64,000 bases of DNA from Pseudolabrys sp. (GTDB lineage: Bacteria; Pseudomonadota; Alphaproteobacteria; Rhizobiales; Xanthobacteraceae): positions 1 to 64,000 of the forward strand of contig JAHCKG010000005.1 in assembly GCA_026125895.1 (NCBI GenBank), given 5' to 3'. Position numbers and translations under genes: made by a program. The notes beneath the pieces were generated by a model, which saw nothing but the letters and a program-made list of their open reading frames with translations, was not told the origin of the DNA and did not search any database. Below, in pieces: positions 53,943 to 62,637 of this stretch; positions within the stretch are counted from its first letter, which is position 1; each line of letters starts with the position of its first letter.

Positions 53943-54581
53943 ATGGCGGTCGCGGTGTTCCTTGTCACCCGCATGAACGCCACCCAATCCACCCGACTGC
54001 CGGCGAACCCGCTGTCGCTGCCGAATATTCTGACCTACGCGCGCATCGCCGCCGTGCCGGTGGTCGTTGGCCTGCTGTTCTGGCAGAGCCTGATGGGCGG
54101 CGGATTGTGGCTGCGCTGGGTGGCGCTGGCGGTGTTCATTATTGCCGCCGTGACCGACTTCTTCGACGGCTATCTGGCGCGGGCCTGGGGCCAGCAATCC
54201 TCGCTCGGCCGCATGCTCGATCCGATCGCCGACAAGCTGCTCGTCGCCTCGTGTCTTTTGATGCTCGCCGCCGGAACCACGATTCGCGGCTGGGCGCTGC
54301 TCGCCGCCATCATTATATTGTGCCGCGAGGTTCTGGTCTCGGGCCTGCGCGAGTATCTCGCGGAACTGCGCGTCGGCGTGCCGGTGACGACGCTCGCCAA
54401 ATGGAAGACCTTCGTGCAGATGTTCGCCATCGGCTTCCTGATCGCCGGCGAGGCGGGCGAGAAGGTGCTGCCGATCACCATCGAAGTCGGCATCACCTTG
54501 TTGTGGCTGGCGGCGATCCTGACGCTCTACACCGGCTGGGACTACCTGCGCGCGGGACTCCGCCACATGATCGAGGACTGA
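53943..54581 (+). CDS. pgsA: Phosphatidylglycerophosphate synthase PgsA
   Basis: 212 residues, about five membrane segments. The CDP-alcohol phosphotransferase motif D-x2-D-G-x2-A-R-x8-G-x3-D-x3-D is complete: Asp72, Asp75, Gly76, Ala79, Arg80, Gly89, Asp93, Asp97 (TDFFDGYLAR through LDPIADK). Transfers phosphatidyl from CDP-diacylglycerol to glycerol-3-phosphate, the first step to phosphatidylglycerol. The start at 53943 or the ATG at 53973 (MNATQSTRLPANPLSLPN) are both possible; the second fits the family better. Confidence 0.95.
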   Translation: MAVAVFLVTRMNATQSTRLPANPLSLPNILTYARIAAVPVVVGLLFWQSLMGGGLWLRWVALAVFIIAAVTDFFDGYLARAWGQQSSLGRMLDPIADKLLVASCLLMLAAGTTIRGWALLAAIIILCREVLVSGLREYLAELRVGVPVTTLAKWKTFVQMFAIGFLIAGEAGEKVLPITIEVGITLLWLAAILTLYTGWDYLRAGLRHMIED

Positions 54582-54630
54582 GCGCATCATCCCGAAAAGT
54601 GGAAACCGGTTTTCGGACCAGATGATGCGC
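54582..54630. repeat. Short palindrome between pgsA and moaD
   Basis: Perfect arms GCGCATCATC (54582-54591) and GATGATGCGC (54621-54630) enclosing CCGAAAA (54592-54598) and TTTTCGG (54610-54616). The core ccgaaaagtggaaaccggtt is a well-known intergenic repeat of these genomes. Read as RNA it forms a long hairpin just before moaD. Confidence 0.85.
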
Positions 54631-54644
54631 AGGGAAACACGAGA

Positions 54645-54902
54645 ATGGCCATCAAGCTGCGCTATTTCGCCTGGGTGCGCGAGCGCATCGGCAAGCCGGA
54701 GGAGGACCTCGACATCCCCGCCGGCATCGTCACCGTGGGTGAGTTGATGACCTGGCTCGCCGGCCGCGGCGAGGAATATGGCTACGCCTTCGAGAACCCC
54801 AAGGTCATCCGCGCCGCCATCGATCGCAATCATGTGAAGCCGCAGACGGCGATTGCCGGGGCCAAGGAAATCGCGTTCTTCCCGCCGATGACGGGGGGCT
54901 AA
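54645..54902 (+). CDS. moaD: Molybdopterin synthase small subunit MoaD
   Basis: 85 residues with the ubiquitin-like fold: IKLRYFAWVRERIGKPEEDL, DIPAGIVTVGELMTWLAGRG and the C-terminal AFFPPMTGG. The double glycine tail is adenylated and thiocarboxylated and carries the sulfur used to form molybdopterin. The palindrome at 54582-54630 precedes it; moaE follows after 153 bases with another palindrome between. The product could serve the molybdenum hydroxylase at 16.4 kb. Confidence 0.95.
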   Translation: MAIKLRYFAWVRERIGKPEEDLDIPAGIVTVGELMTWLAGRGEEYGYAFENPKVIRAAIDRNHVKPQTAIAGAKEIAFFPPMTGG

Positions 54903-54904
54903 AT

Positions 54905-55027
54905 CCGTCATCCTGAGGTGGCCGCCGCAGGCGGCCCTCGAAGGACGACGGCCCGGGCCACTCCTCTTTTGGCCGTCGATCCTTCGAGGCTCGCGGCCTG
55001 TTGGCCGCTCGCACCTCAGGATGACGG
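54905..55027. repeat. Palindromic repeat between moaD and moaE
   Basis: Outer arms CCGTCATCCTGAGGTG (54905-54920) and CACCTCAGGATGACGG (55012-55027) match perfectly; within them CCTCGAAGGA and TCCTTCGAGG are further inner complements. The tcatcctgaggt motif is a repeated element class of Bradyrhizobium-like genomes. Confidence 0.9.
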
Positions 55028-55055
55028 ATCGAGCGCGGTGCACTAAAATAGCTAA

Positions 55056-55565
55056 ATGCCAGCCACCATCGCGGTCAAAGTTCAAAGCGAGCCCTTCGAC
55101 GTCTCGGCCGAGACGGCGGCGCTGACGCGCGGGCGCACCGATGTCGGCGCGCTCGTCACCTTCACCGGCATCTGCCGCGGCGACGAGAACGGCGAGCCGA
55201 TCGCGGCGCTCAACCTGGAGCACTATCCCGGAATGGCGGAGGCCGAGATCGAAAGCCACGCCGCCGAGGCGGCGCAACGCTGGCCGCTGAGCGGCGTCAT
55301 CGTCATTCACCGCTATGGCCGAATCGCGCCGGGCGATGACATCATGATGGTGGCCACCGCGTCGTCGCACCGCGCTGCCGCCTTCGCCGCCGCCGATTTC
55401 CTGATGGACTATCTCAAGACCCGGGCGCCGTTCTGGAAGCAGGTTGAGAAGGCATCCGGCAAAAACGGCTCAGAAAAAACCTGGGTCGAAGCCAAGGCCG
55501 ATGACGATGCGGCGGCCGCACGCTGGACGAAGTCCGGCCGGTCGAGCGGCCGGGCCGCCGAATAG
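55056..55565 (+). CDS. moaE: Molybdopterin synthase large subunit MoaE
   Basis: 169 residues. MoaE blocks: VGALVTFTGICRGDENGEPI, LNLEHYPGMAEAEIESHAAE, VIVIHRYGRIAPGDDIMMVA, SSHRAAAFAAADFLMDYLKT and the active-site KASGKNGSEKTWVEAK (Lys in the conserved loop). Together with MoaD it inserts sulfur into precursor Z. The tail is longer and Ala-rich (KADDDAAAARWTKSGRSSGR). The next gene starts 13 bases later, so moaE may begin a run of closely spaced genes. Confidence 0.95.
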   Translation: MPATIAVKVQSEPFDVSAETAALTRGRTDVGALVTFTGICRGDENGEPIAALNLEHYPGMAEAEIESHAAEAAQRWPLSGVIVIHRYGRIAPGDDIMMVATASSHRAAAFAAADFLMDYLKTRAPFWKQVEKASGKNGSEKTWVEAKADDDAAAARWTKSGRSSGRAAE

Positions 55566-55578
55566 CCGGAGAGGGTTC

Positions 55579-56532
55579 ATGATCCCGTTCGTGATGGCGG
55601 CAGTGGCGGTGATGGCGCTCACGGCGCGGCCGGCGCCGGCGGCGGAGACGGCCTACTTCGACGTGACCAAGGGCGCGCATCCGCACGATGTCGCACCGGC
55701 GCCCGATGGGCTCGTCTGGTACACCGCGCAGCATCAGGGCGCGCTCGGCATTCTCGATCCCAAGACCGGCAAGGTCACGCAGGTGCCGCTCGGCGCCGAC
55801 TCGGCGCCGCATGGCGTCATCCTCGGGCCGGACCGCGCCGCCTGGATCACCGACGGCGGGCTGAACGCCATCGTGCGCTACGACTCGGCCACGAAGGCGG
55901 TGAAGACCTTCCCGCTGCCGGCGGCGTTTCCCAACGCCAATCTCAATACCGCGACCTTCGACCGCAAAGGCATTCTCTGGTTCACCGGCCAGAACGGCGT
56001 CTATGGCCGCGTCGATCCGGCCACCGGCAAGGTCGAGGCCTGGAAGGCGCCGAAAGGCGTCGGCCCTTACGGCATCACGACCACGCCGAACGGCGATGTC
56101 TGGTACGCCTCGCTCGCCGGCGATCACATCGCCAAGATCGACACGGTGTCCGGCGACGCGCTGGTGGTGGCGCCGCCGCGCCCCGGCGTCGGTCCGCGCC
56201 GCATCTGGTCGGACTCCAAGAACATCCTGTGGGTGAGCTTCTGGAGAACGGGTGAGGTCGGCCGCTACGATCCGCTCAACAAGGTATGGCGCGTCTGGAA
56301 ACTGCCCGACGCCAATGACGGCGCCTACGCGGTGTTCGTCGATGACAAGGACAAGGTCTGGCTGTCGGACTGGAATGCGAATGCGATCGTGCGCTTCGAT
56401 CCGGCGACGGAGAAGTTCGAGCGATTCCCGAGCAATCGCAAGCGCGCGGACGTGCGCCAGATGCTCGGCCGGCCTGGCGAGTTGTGGGGCGCCGAATCCG
56501 GCACCGACCGTCTGGTCGTGATCCGCGACTAG
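55579..56532 (+). CDS. Exported beta-propeller protein, virginiamycin-B-lyase-like
   Basis: 317 residues: signal peptide MIPFVMAAVAVMALTARPAP (ends AAA), then seven repeats of a Vgb/NHL-type blade, e.g. AYFDVTKGAHPHDVAPAPDG, WITDGGLNAIVRYDSATKAV, WFTGQNGVYGRVDPATGKVE, WYASLAGDHIAKIDTVSGDA, WVSFWRTGEVGRYDPLNKVW. Streptogramin lyase (Vgb) has this fold; here the signal peptide and no catalytic His match that I can point to argue for a periplasmic propeller of unknown ligand. ATG follows GGAGAG. Tight spacing to moaE and to the next gene. Confidence 0.75.
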   Translation: MIPFVMAAVAVMALTARPAPAAETAYFDVTKGAHPHDVAPAPDGLVWYTAQHQGALGILDPKTGKVTQVPLGADSAPHGVILGPDRAAWITDGGLNAIVRYDSATKAVKTFPLPAAFPNANLNTATFDRKGILWFTGQNGVYGRVDPATGKVEAWKAPKGVGPYGITTTPNGDVWYASLAGDHIAKIDTVSGDALVVAPPRPGVGPRRIWSDSKNILWVSFWRTGEVGRYDPLNKVWRVWKLPDANDGAYAVFVDDKDKVWLSDWNANAIVRFDPATEKFERFPSNRKRADVRQMLGRPGELWGAESGTDRLVVIRD

Positions 56533-56544
56533 CGGCGGGACACC

Positions 56545-57354
56545 ATGACACAAGCCGTCATCACGCGACGCCAGATATTGACGGCGATGGCTGGGGGCGC
56601 GGCAAGCGGCGTCGCGGCGGGTTTTTCTCCGGCGCTGGCGCTGACGGCAAATCCGGTGCGCGATGCCCGCATCACGCGCCTCATTGGCGAGGCCGCACGG
56701 CTGCCGGCGGTCGCGCAGCGCATCGGCTTCATTTCGCATGCACTGATCGGCTCGCCGTACCGCGCCTACACGCTGATCGGCGGGCCGCGCCGGCCCGAGC
56801 ACTTCGTCGTGCGCGACGACGTCTTCGATTGCGTCACGTTTTGCGAAACGGTGCTGGCCGCGGCGCGCTCGCGCGATGTGTCGGAGTATCAAGCGCAACT
56901 GCGGCTGATCCGCTACCGCGACGGCGTGGTCGAGTGGCGCGCTCGTCATCATTATTTCGCCGACTGGTGCAGCGACAACGTCGCCAACAAGGTCTGCCGC
57001 CCGCTGCTGCTGCCGGGCAGCGAGACGGTGACCAAGCGGCTCAACTCGGAGCCCGGGTTGCCGCCGCAGCGTTCGGTGATGATCATGCTGCCGACGACGG
57101 CGCTGCTGGCGCACAAGGCGCAGCTCGCCACCGGCGACATCATCGGCTTCATGTCGCGCAGGCCCGGGCTCGATTATTATCACTCGGGCTTCGTCGTCGC
57201 CGACGATCACGGCGGCCTGTGGCTGCGCCACGCCGCGCAGAGCCGCCGCCGCGTCGTCGATGAGCCGCTGACGCGCTTCCTGCGCGACAATCGCACGCAG
57301 GCGGTGACGCTGCTGCGGCCGCGGGAACCCGAGCGCGGCTCCATGCTTATATAA
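56545..57354 (+). CDS. DUF1460 / N-acetylmuramoyl-L-alanine-amidase-like exported protein
   Basis: 269 residues. Starts MTQAVITRRQILTAMAGGAA, a twin-arginine-like leader (TRRQIL) with a hydrophobic stretch. The DUF1460 fold (NlpC/P60-related amidase) is visible: RDDVFDCVTFCETVLAAARS contains the catalytic Cys (FDCVTF), and DYYHSGFVVADD holds the His. Such proteins cut muropeptides. It may therefore help recycle or remodel peptidoglycan. Gap to the propeller gene is 12 bases. Confidence 0.8.
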   Translation: MTQAVITRRQILTAMAGGAASGVAAGFSPALALTANPVRDARITRLIGEAARLPAVAQRIGFISHALIGSPYRAYTLIGGPRRPEHFVVRDDVFDCVTFCETVLAAARSRDVSEYQAQLRLIRYRDGVVEWRARHHYFADWCSDNVANKVCRPLLLPGSETVTKRLNSEPGLPPQRSVMIMLPTTALLAHKAQLATGDIIGFMSRRPGLDYYHSGFVVADDHGGLWLRHAAQSRRRVVDEPLTRFLRDNRTQAVTLLRPREPERGSMLI

Positions 57355-57390
57355 GCGGGGCGATCATCATCAATTCACTGGCGTTTCGTG

Positions 57391-58464
57391 ATGCTTGCTC
57401 TCACCGTCCTGCCCGGTAAGCCCCAATCGATCACCCTGGAAGACGTACCCGCTCCTCCGCCGAGCGACGGCGCCGTGTTGGTGCGCGCGCTCGCGCTCGG
57501 CATCTGCGGCACCGACCGCGAAATCATCTCCGGCGACTATGGCACCGCGCCGCCCGGCGAACGGCGTCTCATCATCGGGCACGAGTCGCTCGGCCGCGTC
57601 GAGGAAGCGCCCGAAGGCTCGCACCTGAAGCGCGGCGACCTTGTCGTCGGCATCGTGCGCCGTCCCGATCCGGTGCCATGCCCGGCCTGCGCCGCCGGCG
57701 AATGGGACATGTGCCGCAACGGCCGCTACACCGAGCGCGGCATCAAGGCGCGCAACGGATATGGCAGCGAACATTTCCGCGTCGAGCCGGAATTCACCCT
57801 CAAGCTCAACCCGGCGATGAGCGAACTCGGCGTGTTGATGGAACCCACTTCAATCGTCGCAAAGGCGTGGGAGCAATGCCTGCGCATCGGCGATCGCGGC
57901 GCCGCCTGGCGGCCGCGCACGGCCTTGATCACCGGGGCAGGGCCGATCGGTCTGCTGGCGGCGATGATCGGCGTGCAGCAGGGCCTCGACGTTCACGTCT
58001 ATGATCGCAACACGGAAGGCGCCAAGCCCACGCTGACGCGGGATCTTGGCGCGACCTATCACACGGGCGGCTTTCCCGATCTCGGGAAGCTCGCGCCCGA
58101 CATCGTCATGGAATGCACCGGCGCCGCCCCGGTGGTGGAGCAGACCATGGGCAATGCGGCAGCGGCCGGCATCGTCTGCCTCGCCGGCGTCTCCGGGACG
58201 GGCCACGAAATTACCTTCGACGTCGGCGGCTTCAACCGCGCCATGGTGCTCGACAACCAGACCGTCTTCGGTTCGGTCAACGCCAATCATCGCCATTACG
58301 CCGCCGCGGCGGCCGCGCTCGCCAGCGCGGATCGGGACTGGCTGTCGCGTCTCATCACCCGCCGCGTGCCGCTGTCGCGCTGGCGCGAGGCGTTTGAGCG
58401 GCGCGACGACGACATCAAGGTCGTGCTCGATTTCAGCGACGCCTTGGATTCCCCGGCACATTGA
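57391..58464 (+). CDS. Glucose-1-dehydrogenase-like medium-chain dehydrogenase
   Basis: 357 residues. Zinc and cofactor sites of the medium-chain (glucose) dehydrogenase family: GICGTDREI (catalytic zinc Cys), IIGHESLGRVEEA, VGIVRRPDPVPCPACAAGEW with structural-type Cys, and TGAGPIGLLAAMIGVQQGLD for NAD(P). Resembles archaeal-type glucose dehydrogenases, which make gluconolactone from glucose. The GH15 enzyme follows after 16 bases, so the pair probably turns a glucoside to gluconate. ATG 57391 (preceded by GTG 57388) is chosen. Confidence 0.88.
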   Translation: MLALTVLPGKPQSITLEDVPAPPPSDGAVLVRALALGICGTDREIISGDYGTAPPGERRLIIGHESLGRVEEAPEGSHLKRGDLVVGIVRRPDPVPCPACAAGEWDMCRNGRYTERGIKARNGYGSEHFRVEPEFTLKLNPAMSELGVLMEPTSIVAKAWEQCLRIGDRGAAWRPRTALITGAGPIGLLAAMIGVQQGLDVHVYDRNTEGAKPTLTRDLGATYHTGGFPDLGKLAPDIVMECTGAAPVVEQTMGNAAAAGIVCLAGVSGTGHEITFDVGGFNRAMVLDNQTVFGSVNANHRHYAAAAAALASADRDWLSRLITRRVPLSRWREAFERRDDDIKVVLDFSDALDSPAH

Positions 58465-58480
58465 TTACCTTCGAGGCCGT

Positions 58481-60328
58481 ATGACTTTGCGAATCGAAGA
58501 TTACGCCCTGATTGGCGATCTCGGCAGCGCCGCGCTCGTGGGCCGCGATGGCTCGATCGATTGGCTGTGCTGGCCGCGGTTCGATTCCGACGCGTGCTTT
58601 TCGGCCCTGCTCGGCACACCCGATAATGGCCGCTGGCTGATCGGCTGCAACGATCCGGACGTGCGGATCACGCGGCGCTATCGGCCGAACACGCTGATCC
58701 TGGAAACGCGTTTCGAGACCGACACCGGCAGTGCGCTGCTGATCGATTTCATGCCGCCGCGCCAGGGGGATTCGCACCTGATGCGGATTCTCACCTGCGA
58801 GCGCGGACACATCGAGTTGCATGGCGAATTGATCCTGCGCTTCGGGTATGGCGCGACGGTGCCGTGGGTGACACGCATCGACAGCAACACATTGCGCGCC
58901 ATCGCCGGTCCCGACATGGTCGTGCTGCGCTCCTCGGCCCCCTTCCGCGACAAGGACTTCAAGACCAGCGCCGACTTCGTCATGAAGGAGGGGCAGAGCT
59001 ACAATTTCAGCCTGTCCTACGCGCCGTCGCATGACGGATTGCCGGCGGCGCTCGACGTCGGCGCCAGCCTCGCCCACACCGAGCGCTACTGGCAGGACTG
59101 GTCGGCGAGGAACCAGATCGACGGTCCCTACACCGAAGCGGTGGTGCGTTCGCTGATCACGCTCAAGGCGCTCACTTACGCGCCCACCGGCGGCATGGTG
59201 GCGGCGCCGACGACGTCGCTGCCGGAATGGATCGGCGGCGTACGCAACTGGGATTATCGCTTCTGCTGGCTGCGCGACGCAACGCTGACGCTGCTGGCGC
59301 TGATGAATGCCGGCTATTACGACGAAGCCCGCGCATGGCGCGACTGGCTGCTGCGCGCCGCCGCCGGCTCGCCGAACCAGATCCAGATCATGTACGGCAT
59401 TCGCGGCGAGCGGCGGCTCAGCGAATGGACTGTGCCGTGGCTCGACGGCTACGAAAAGTCGCAGCCGGTGCGCATCGGCAACGCCGCCTATCACCAGCTG
59501 CAACTCGATATTTTCGGCGAGGTGATGGACGCGCTGCATCAGGCGCGTACTGGCGGCCTCGGCCATCACGAAGCGGGCTGGGATCTCGAATGCGCGCTGC
59601 TCGAGCACCTGGAAACCATCTGGAACCAGCCCGACGAGGGCATTTGGGAAGTGCGCGGCGAGCGTCAGCACTTCACGTATTCCAAGGTCATGGCCTGGGT
59701 GGCCTTCGACCGCGCCATCAAGAGCGCCGAGATGCACAATCTGCCCGGCCCCGTCGCGCACTGGCGCTCGGTGCGGCATCGCATTTTCCGCGACGTCTGC
59801 GCGAACGGTTTCGACGAGGAGCTCAACAGCTTCACGCAGTACTACGGCTCGAAGGAGCTCGACGCCAGCCTGCTGCTGCTGCCCGAGCTCGGCTTTCTGC
59901 CGCCGGAGGATCCGCGCATCAAGGGCACGGTGGAAGCGGTGGAGCGCCATCTCATGCGCGACGGCCTGCTGCTGCGTTACGACACGGCGAAAACCGATGA
60001 TGGCCTGCCGCCGGGCGAGGGCGTGTTCCTGGCCTGCAGCTTCTGGCTGGTCGACGCCTACCTGATGCTCGGCCGCGCCGACGATGCCGAGGCGCTGTTC
60101 AACCGGCTGCTGGCGCTGCGCAACGATCTCGGTCTGCTCAGCGAGCAATATGAGCCGCGCGCGGGCCGGCAGGTCGGCAACTTCCCGCAGGCTTTCTCCC
60201 ATCTCGCTCTGGTCAACACCGCGAGCAATCTGTCGCATTATCGCAAGCCCGCGGAGCAGCGTTCCGAAAGGCCGGTGGCCGGCAAGGAAAAGTCGCCGAA
60301 GGCAGCCGTGCCGCAGGCGGCGGGCTGA
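58481..60328 (+). CDS. Glycoside hydrolase family 15 (glucoamylase/trehalase-like)
   Basis: 615 residues, cytosolic. N-terminal beta-sandwich (IEDYALIGDLGSAALVGRDG, SIDWLCWPRFDSDACFSALL) followed by the (alpha/alpha)6 barrel: GGVRNWDYRFCWLRDATLTL (~250-270), QIMYGIRGERRLSEWTVPWL, and SEQYEPRAGRQVGNFPQAFS near the end, holding the second catalytic glutamate. GH15 of this type includes bacterial trehalases and glucodextranases; the glucose dehydrogenase upstream suggests that glucose is the product. Start fixed by family (TLRIEDYALI) and the 16-base gap to the dehydrogenase. Confidence 0.93.
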   Translation: MTLRIEDYALIGDLGSAALVGRDGSIDWLCWPRFDSDACFSALLGTPDNGRWLIGCNDPDVRITRRYRPNTLILETRFETDTGSALLIDFMPPRQGDSHLMRILTCERGHIELHGELILRFGYGATVPWVTRIDSNTLRAIAGPDMVVLRSSAPFRDKDFKTSADFVMKEGQSYNFSLSYAPSHDGLPAALDVGASLAHTERYWQDWSARNQIDGPYTEAVVRSLITLKALTYAPTGGMVAAPTTSLPEWIGGVRNWDYRFCWLRDATLTLLALMNAGYYDEARAWRDWLLRAAAGSPNQIQIMYGIRGERRLSEWTVPWLDGYEKSQPVRIGNAAYHQLQLDIFGEVMDALHQARTGGLGHHEAGWDLECALLEHLETIWNQPDEGIWEVRGERQHFTYSKVMAWVAFDRAIKSAEMHNLPGPVAHWRSVRHRIFRDVCANGFDEELNSFTQYYGSKELDASLLLLPELGFLPPEDPRIKGTVEAVERHLMRDGLLLRYDTAKTDDGLPPGEGVFLACSFWLVDAYLMLGRADDAEALFNRLLALRNDLGLLSEQYEPRAGRQVGNFPQAFSHLALVNTASNLSHYRKPAEQRSERPVAGKEKSPKAAVPQAAG

Positions 60329-60428
60329 CCGTCGGCGAAGCCTATTGACCGCCGGGGCAACGACCTGAACATTGCCTCCCAAGCCGCGCCGCCCGCAGGC
60401 GCAGCAGATGGACAGGGAGGTTTCTCGC

Positions 60429-60764
60429 GTGTTGCTCGACGTTCGCACCTACAAGATCAAGCCGGGCTGCATGGCCCCGCATCTCGCCCTCTATGAGCGC
60501 CTCGGCTATCCGGCGCAGCTCCGCCATCTCGGCGAGCCCTTGTGCTACGCCAACGCCGAAAGCGGCGAGATGAATTCCATCGTGCACATCTGGGTCTATG
60601 ACAGCGCCGCCGACCGCGAGCAGAAGCGCGCCCGCATGATGCAGGACCCGGAATGGAAGAACTATCTCGCCGAAAGCGCCAAGGCGGGATACCTGCTCGA
60701 GCAGAAGACCAGCCTGATGACGCCGGTGTCTTTCGCGCCGCCAATTCCGAAGCGCAAGGTCTGA
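60429..60764 (+). CDS. NIPSNAP-family protein
   Basis: 111 residues. VLLDVRTYKIKPGCMAPHLA opens the NIPSNAP fold (ferredoxin-like dimer), followed by GEMNSIVHIWVYDSAADREQ and DPEWKNYLAE. Family members are small cytosolic proteins of unknown function. GTG 60429 preferred because AGGGAGG lies 7 bases upstream; the longer frame to 60372 reads basic low-complexity residues. A hairpin follows at 60771. It may form a unit with the ThDP enzyme downstream, both close to NIPSNAP-type oxidoreductase clusters. Confidence 0.85.
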   Translation: MLLDVRTYKIKPGCMAPHLALYERLGYPAQLRHLGEPLCYANAESGEMNSIVHIWVYDSAADREQKRARMMQDPEWKNYLAESAKAGYLLEQKTSLMTPVSFAPPIPKRKV

Positions 60765-60770
60765 ACGTGC

Positions 60771-60799
60771 GGCGTCGGGCCTCTCGCGGGCCCGACGCC
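60771..60799 (+). terminator. Hairpin after NIPSNAP gene
   Basis: Perfect 11-base stem GGCGTCGGGCC (60771-60781) with GGCCCGACGCC (60789-60799), 7-base loop, 7 bases after the stop. Tail has no T-run (GATCGTCTATAG). Confidence 0.65.
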
Positions 60800-60883
60800 G
60801 ATCGTCTATAGATGGCCCAAATTCAAGGGGCGGCGGGCCATGGTCCTTGGCGACGGTCCGCAACGGTATCGGAGCTTTCTCTC

Positions 60884-62563
60884 ATGCGTTCGAACGACGG
60901 CACCCGCACTGGCGGCGAAATCCTGATCGACCAATTGGTGCTGCACGGCGTCAAACACGCCTTCTGCGTGCCGGGTGAGAGCTATCTCGCGGCGCTCGAT
61001 GCGCTGCACGACGCGCCGATCAAGCTGACGATCTGCCGGCACGAAAGCACCGCGGCAATGATGGCCGAGGCGGTCGGCAAGGCGACCGGCAAGCCCGGCA
61101 TCTGCTTCGTCACGCGCGGCCCCGGCGCCACCAACGGCTCGGCCGGCGTGCATATCGCCAAGCAGGATTCCGCGCCGATGATCATGTTCGTCGGCCAGGT
61201 CGGCCGCGACATGCGCGAGCGCGAGGCGTTCCAGGAACTCGACTACCGCCAGGTGTTCGGCGGCATCGCCAAGTGGGCGACCGAGATCGACGATCCCACG
61301 CGCATTCCGGAGATCGTCTCGCGCGCGTTCTTCACCGCCTGCAACGGCCGTCCGGGGCCGGTGGTGGTGGCGCTGCCGGAGGACATGCTGACCGAGCGCG
61401 CCGTGGCCGTGGACGCCACCGCCTTCGAGCCGGTCGAGACCTGGCCGGGCCTCAACGACATGAGCCGGCTGCAGAAGATGCTGTGGGCCGCGAAGAAGCC
61501 GGTGGCGCTGATCGGCGGCTCGCGCTGGTCGGAAGCGGCGAGCGCGGCGATGATGCGCTTTGCCGAACGCTTCGCGCTACCGGTGGCGACGACGTTCCGC
61601 TATCAGCATTTGTTCGATGCCATGCACCCTTGTTACGCGGGCGATTTCGGCATCGGCCCCAATCCGAAACTGCTGGCGCGCGTGAAGGAGGCTGACCTCG
61701 TCCTGCTGATCGGCGACCGCATGAGCGAGATGTCGTCGCAGAGCTACACGTTGTTCGACATTCCCGTGCCGCAGATGAAGCTGGTGCACGTGTTCCCGGG
61801 ATCGGAAGAACTCGGCCGCGTCTACCACCCGGCGCTGGCCATCAATGCGTCGCCGACCGCGTTCTGCGCGGCTCTCGAAGGGCTGCAGCCGCCGAACGAC
61901 ATCGCCTGGAAGGGCGCGGCCGATACCGCGCACTCCGATTTTCTGAGCTGGGGCGAGAAGGCGACGCCGCAGCCCGGCAACATCAATCTCGGTGAGGTGA
62001 TGGTGTGGCTGCGGGATAACCTCGGCCCCGACGCCATCATCACCAACGGCGCCGGCAACTTCGCCACCTGGATCAACCGCTTCTATCGTTTCCGCCGCTA
62101 CTCGACGCTGATCGCGCCGACCTCCGGCTCGATGGGCTACGGCTTGCCGGCCTCGCTGGCGATGAAGACTTTGTATCCCGAGCGGACCGTGGTGTGCGTT
62201 GCGGGCGATGGCGATTTCATGATGACCGGCCAGGACTTCATGACTGCGGTCCAATACGGGCTCGGGATTGTCGTTGTCCTTTGGGACAACGGCACCTACG
62301 GCACCATCCGCATGCATCAGGAGCGCGAATATCCGGGCCGCGTGGTTGGCACCGACCTGCGCAATCCGGACTTCGCCGCCTATGCCAAGGCCTTCGGCGG
62401 CTTCGGCATCCGCGTCGACAAGACCGCCGACTTCCCGGCGGCGTTTGCGCAGGCGCAGAAGTCCGGCCTGCCGTCCATCATCCACCTCAAGGTCGACGCC
62501 GAGCCGCTGACCCCGGGCCTGTCGATGAGCGCGATCCGGCAGAAGGCGCTGTCGGGCAAATAG
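60884..62563 (+). CDS. Thiamine-diphosphate enzyme, acetolactate-synthase-like
   Basis: 559 residues. N-terminal ThDP domain contains the catalytic glutamate region (ICRHESTAAMMAEAVGKATG) and GPGATNGSAGVHIAKQDSAP; central domain; C-terminal domain with the ThDP-Mg motif GDGDFMMTGQDFMTAVQYGL (GDG ... N-type end, DNGTYGTIRMHQEREYPGR). This is a large superfamily including acetolactate synthases and benzoylformate or phenylpyruvate decarboxylases; the absence of a regulatory subunit gene nearby argues against a biosynthetic AHAS. ATG 60884 has GGAG 9 bases before it. A TetR gene follows and may control it. Confidence 0.9.
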   Translation: MRSNDGTRTGGEILIDQLVLHGVKHAFCVPGESYLAALDALHDAPIKLTICRHESTAAMMAEAVGKATGKPGICFVTRGPGATNGSAGVHIAKQDSAPMIMFVGQVGRDMREREAFQELDYRQVFGGIAKWATEIDDPTRIPEIVSRAFFTACNGRPGPVVVALPEDMLTERAVAVDATAFEPVETWPGLNDMSRLQKMLWAAKKPVALIGGSRWSEAASAAMMRFAERFALPVATTFRYQHLFDAMHPCYAGDFGIGPNPKLLARVKEADLVLLIGDRMSEMSSQSYTLFDIPVPQMKLVHVFPGSEELGRVYHPALAINASPTAFCAALEGLQPPNDIAWKGAADTAHSDFLSWGEKATPQPGNINLGEVMVWLRDNLGPDAIITNGAGNFATWINRFYRFRRYSTLIAPTSGSMGYGLPASLAMKTLYPERTVVCVAGDGDFMMTGQDFMTAVQYGLGIVVVLWDNGTYGTIRMHQEREYPGRVVGTDLRNPDFAAYAKAFGGFGIRVDKTADFPAAFAQAQKSGLPSIIHLKVDAEPLTPGLSMSAIRQKALSGK

Positions 62564-62614
62564 CTGTCCACCCCTGCGTCGGTCCGGCCCGGCCCGGGCG
62601 CTTGCCAGGTTTGG

Positions 62615-62630
62615 GTGAATCGCTATTCAC
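62615..62630. promoter_or_regulatory. Palindrome before tetR-type gene, candidate operator
   Basis: GTGAATCGCTATTCAC: perfect 6-base inverted repeat with a 4-base spacer, ending 8 bases before the ATG of the TetR regulator. Likely autoregulatory operator or part of it. A TetR site upstream of the ThDP gene was not identified. Confidence 0.65.
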
Positions 62631-62637
62631 TCATTCA

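Noticed and set aside
55414-57231. 605-codon minus-strand frame across moaE, propeller and DUF1460 genes
   Set aside because: Spans three real genes with signal peptides and motifs on the plus strand; no motif on its own.
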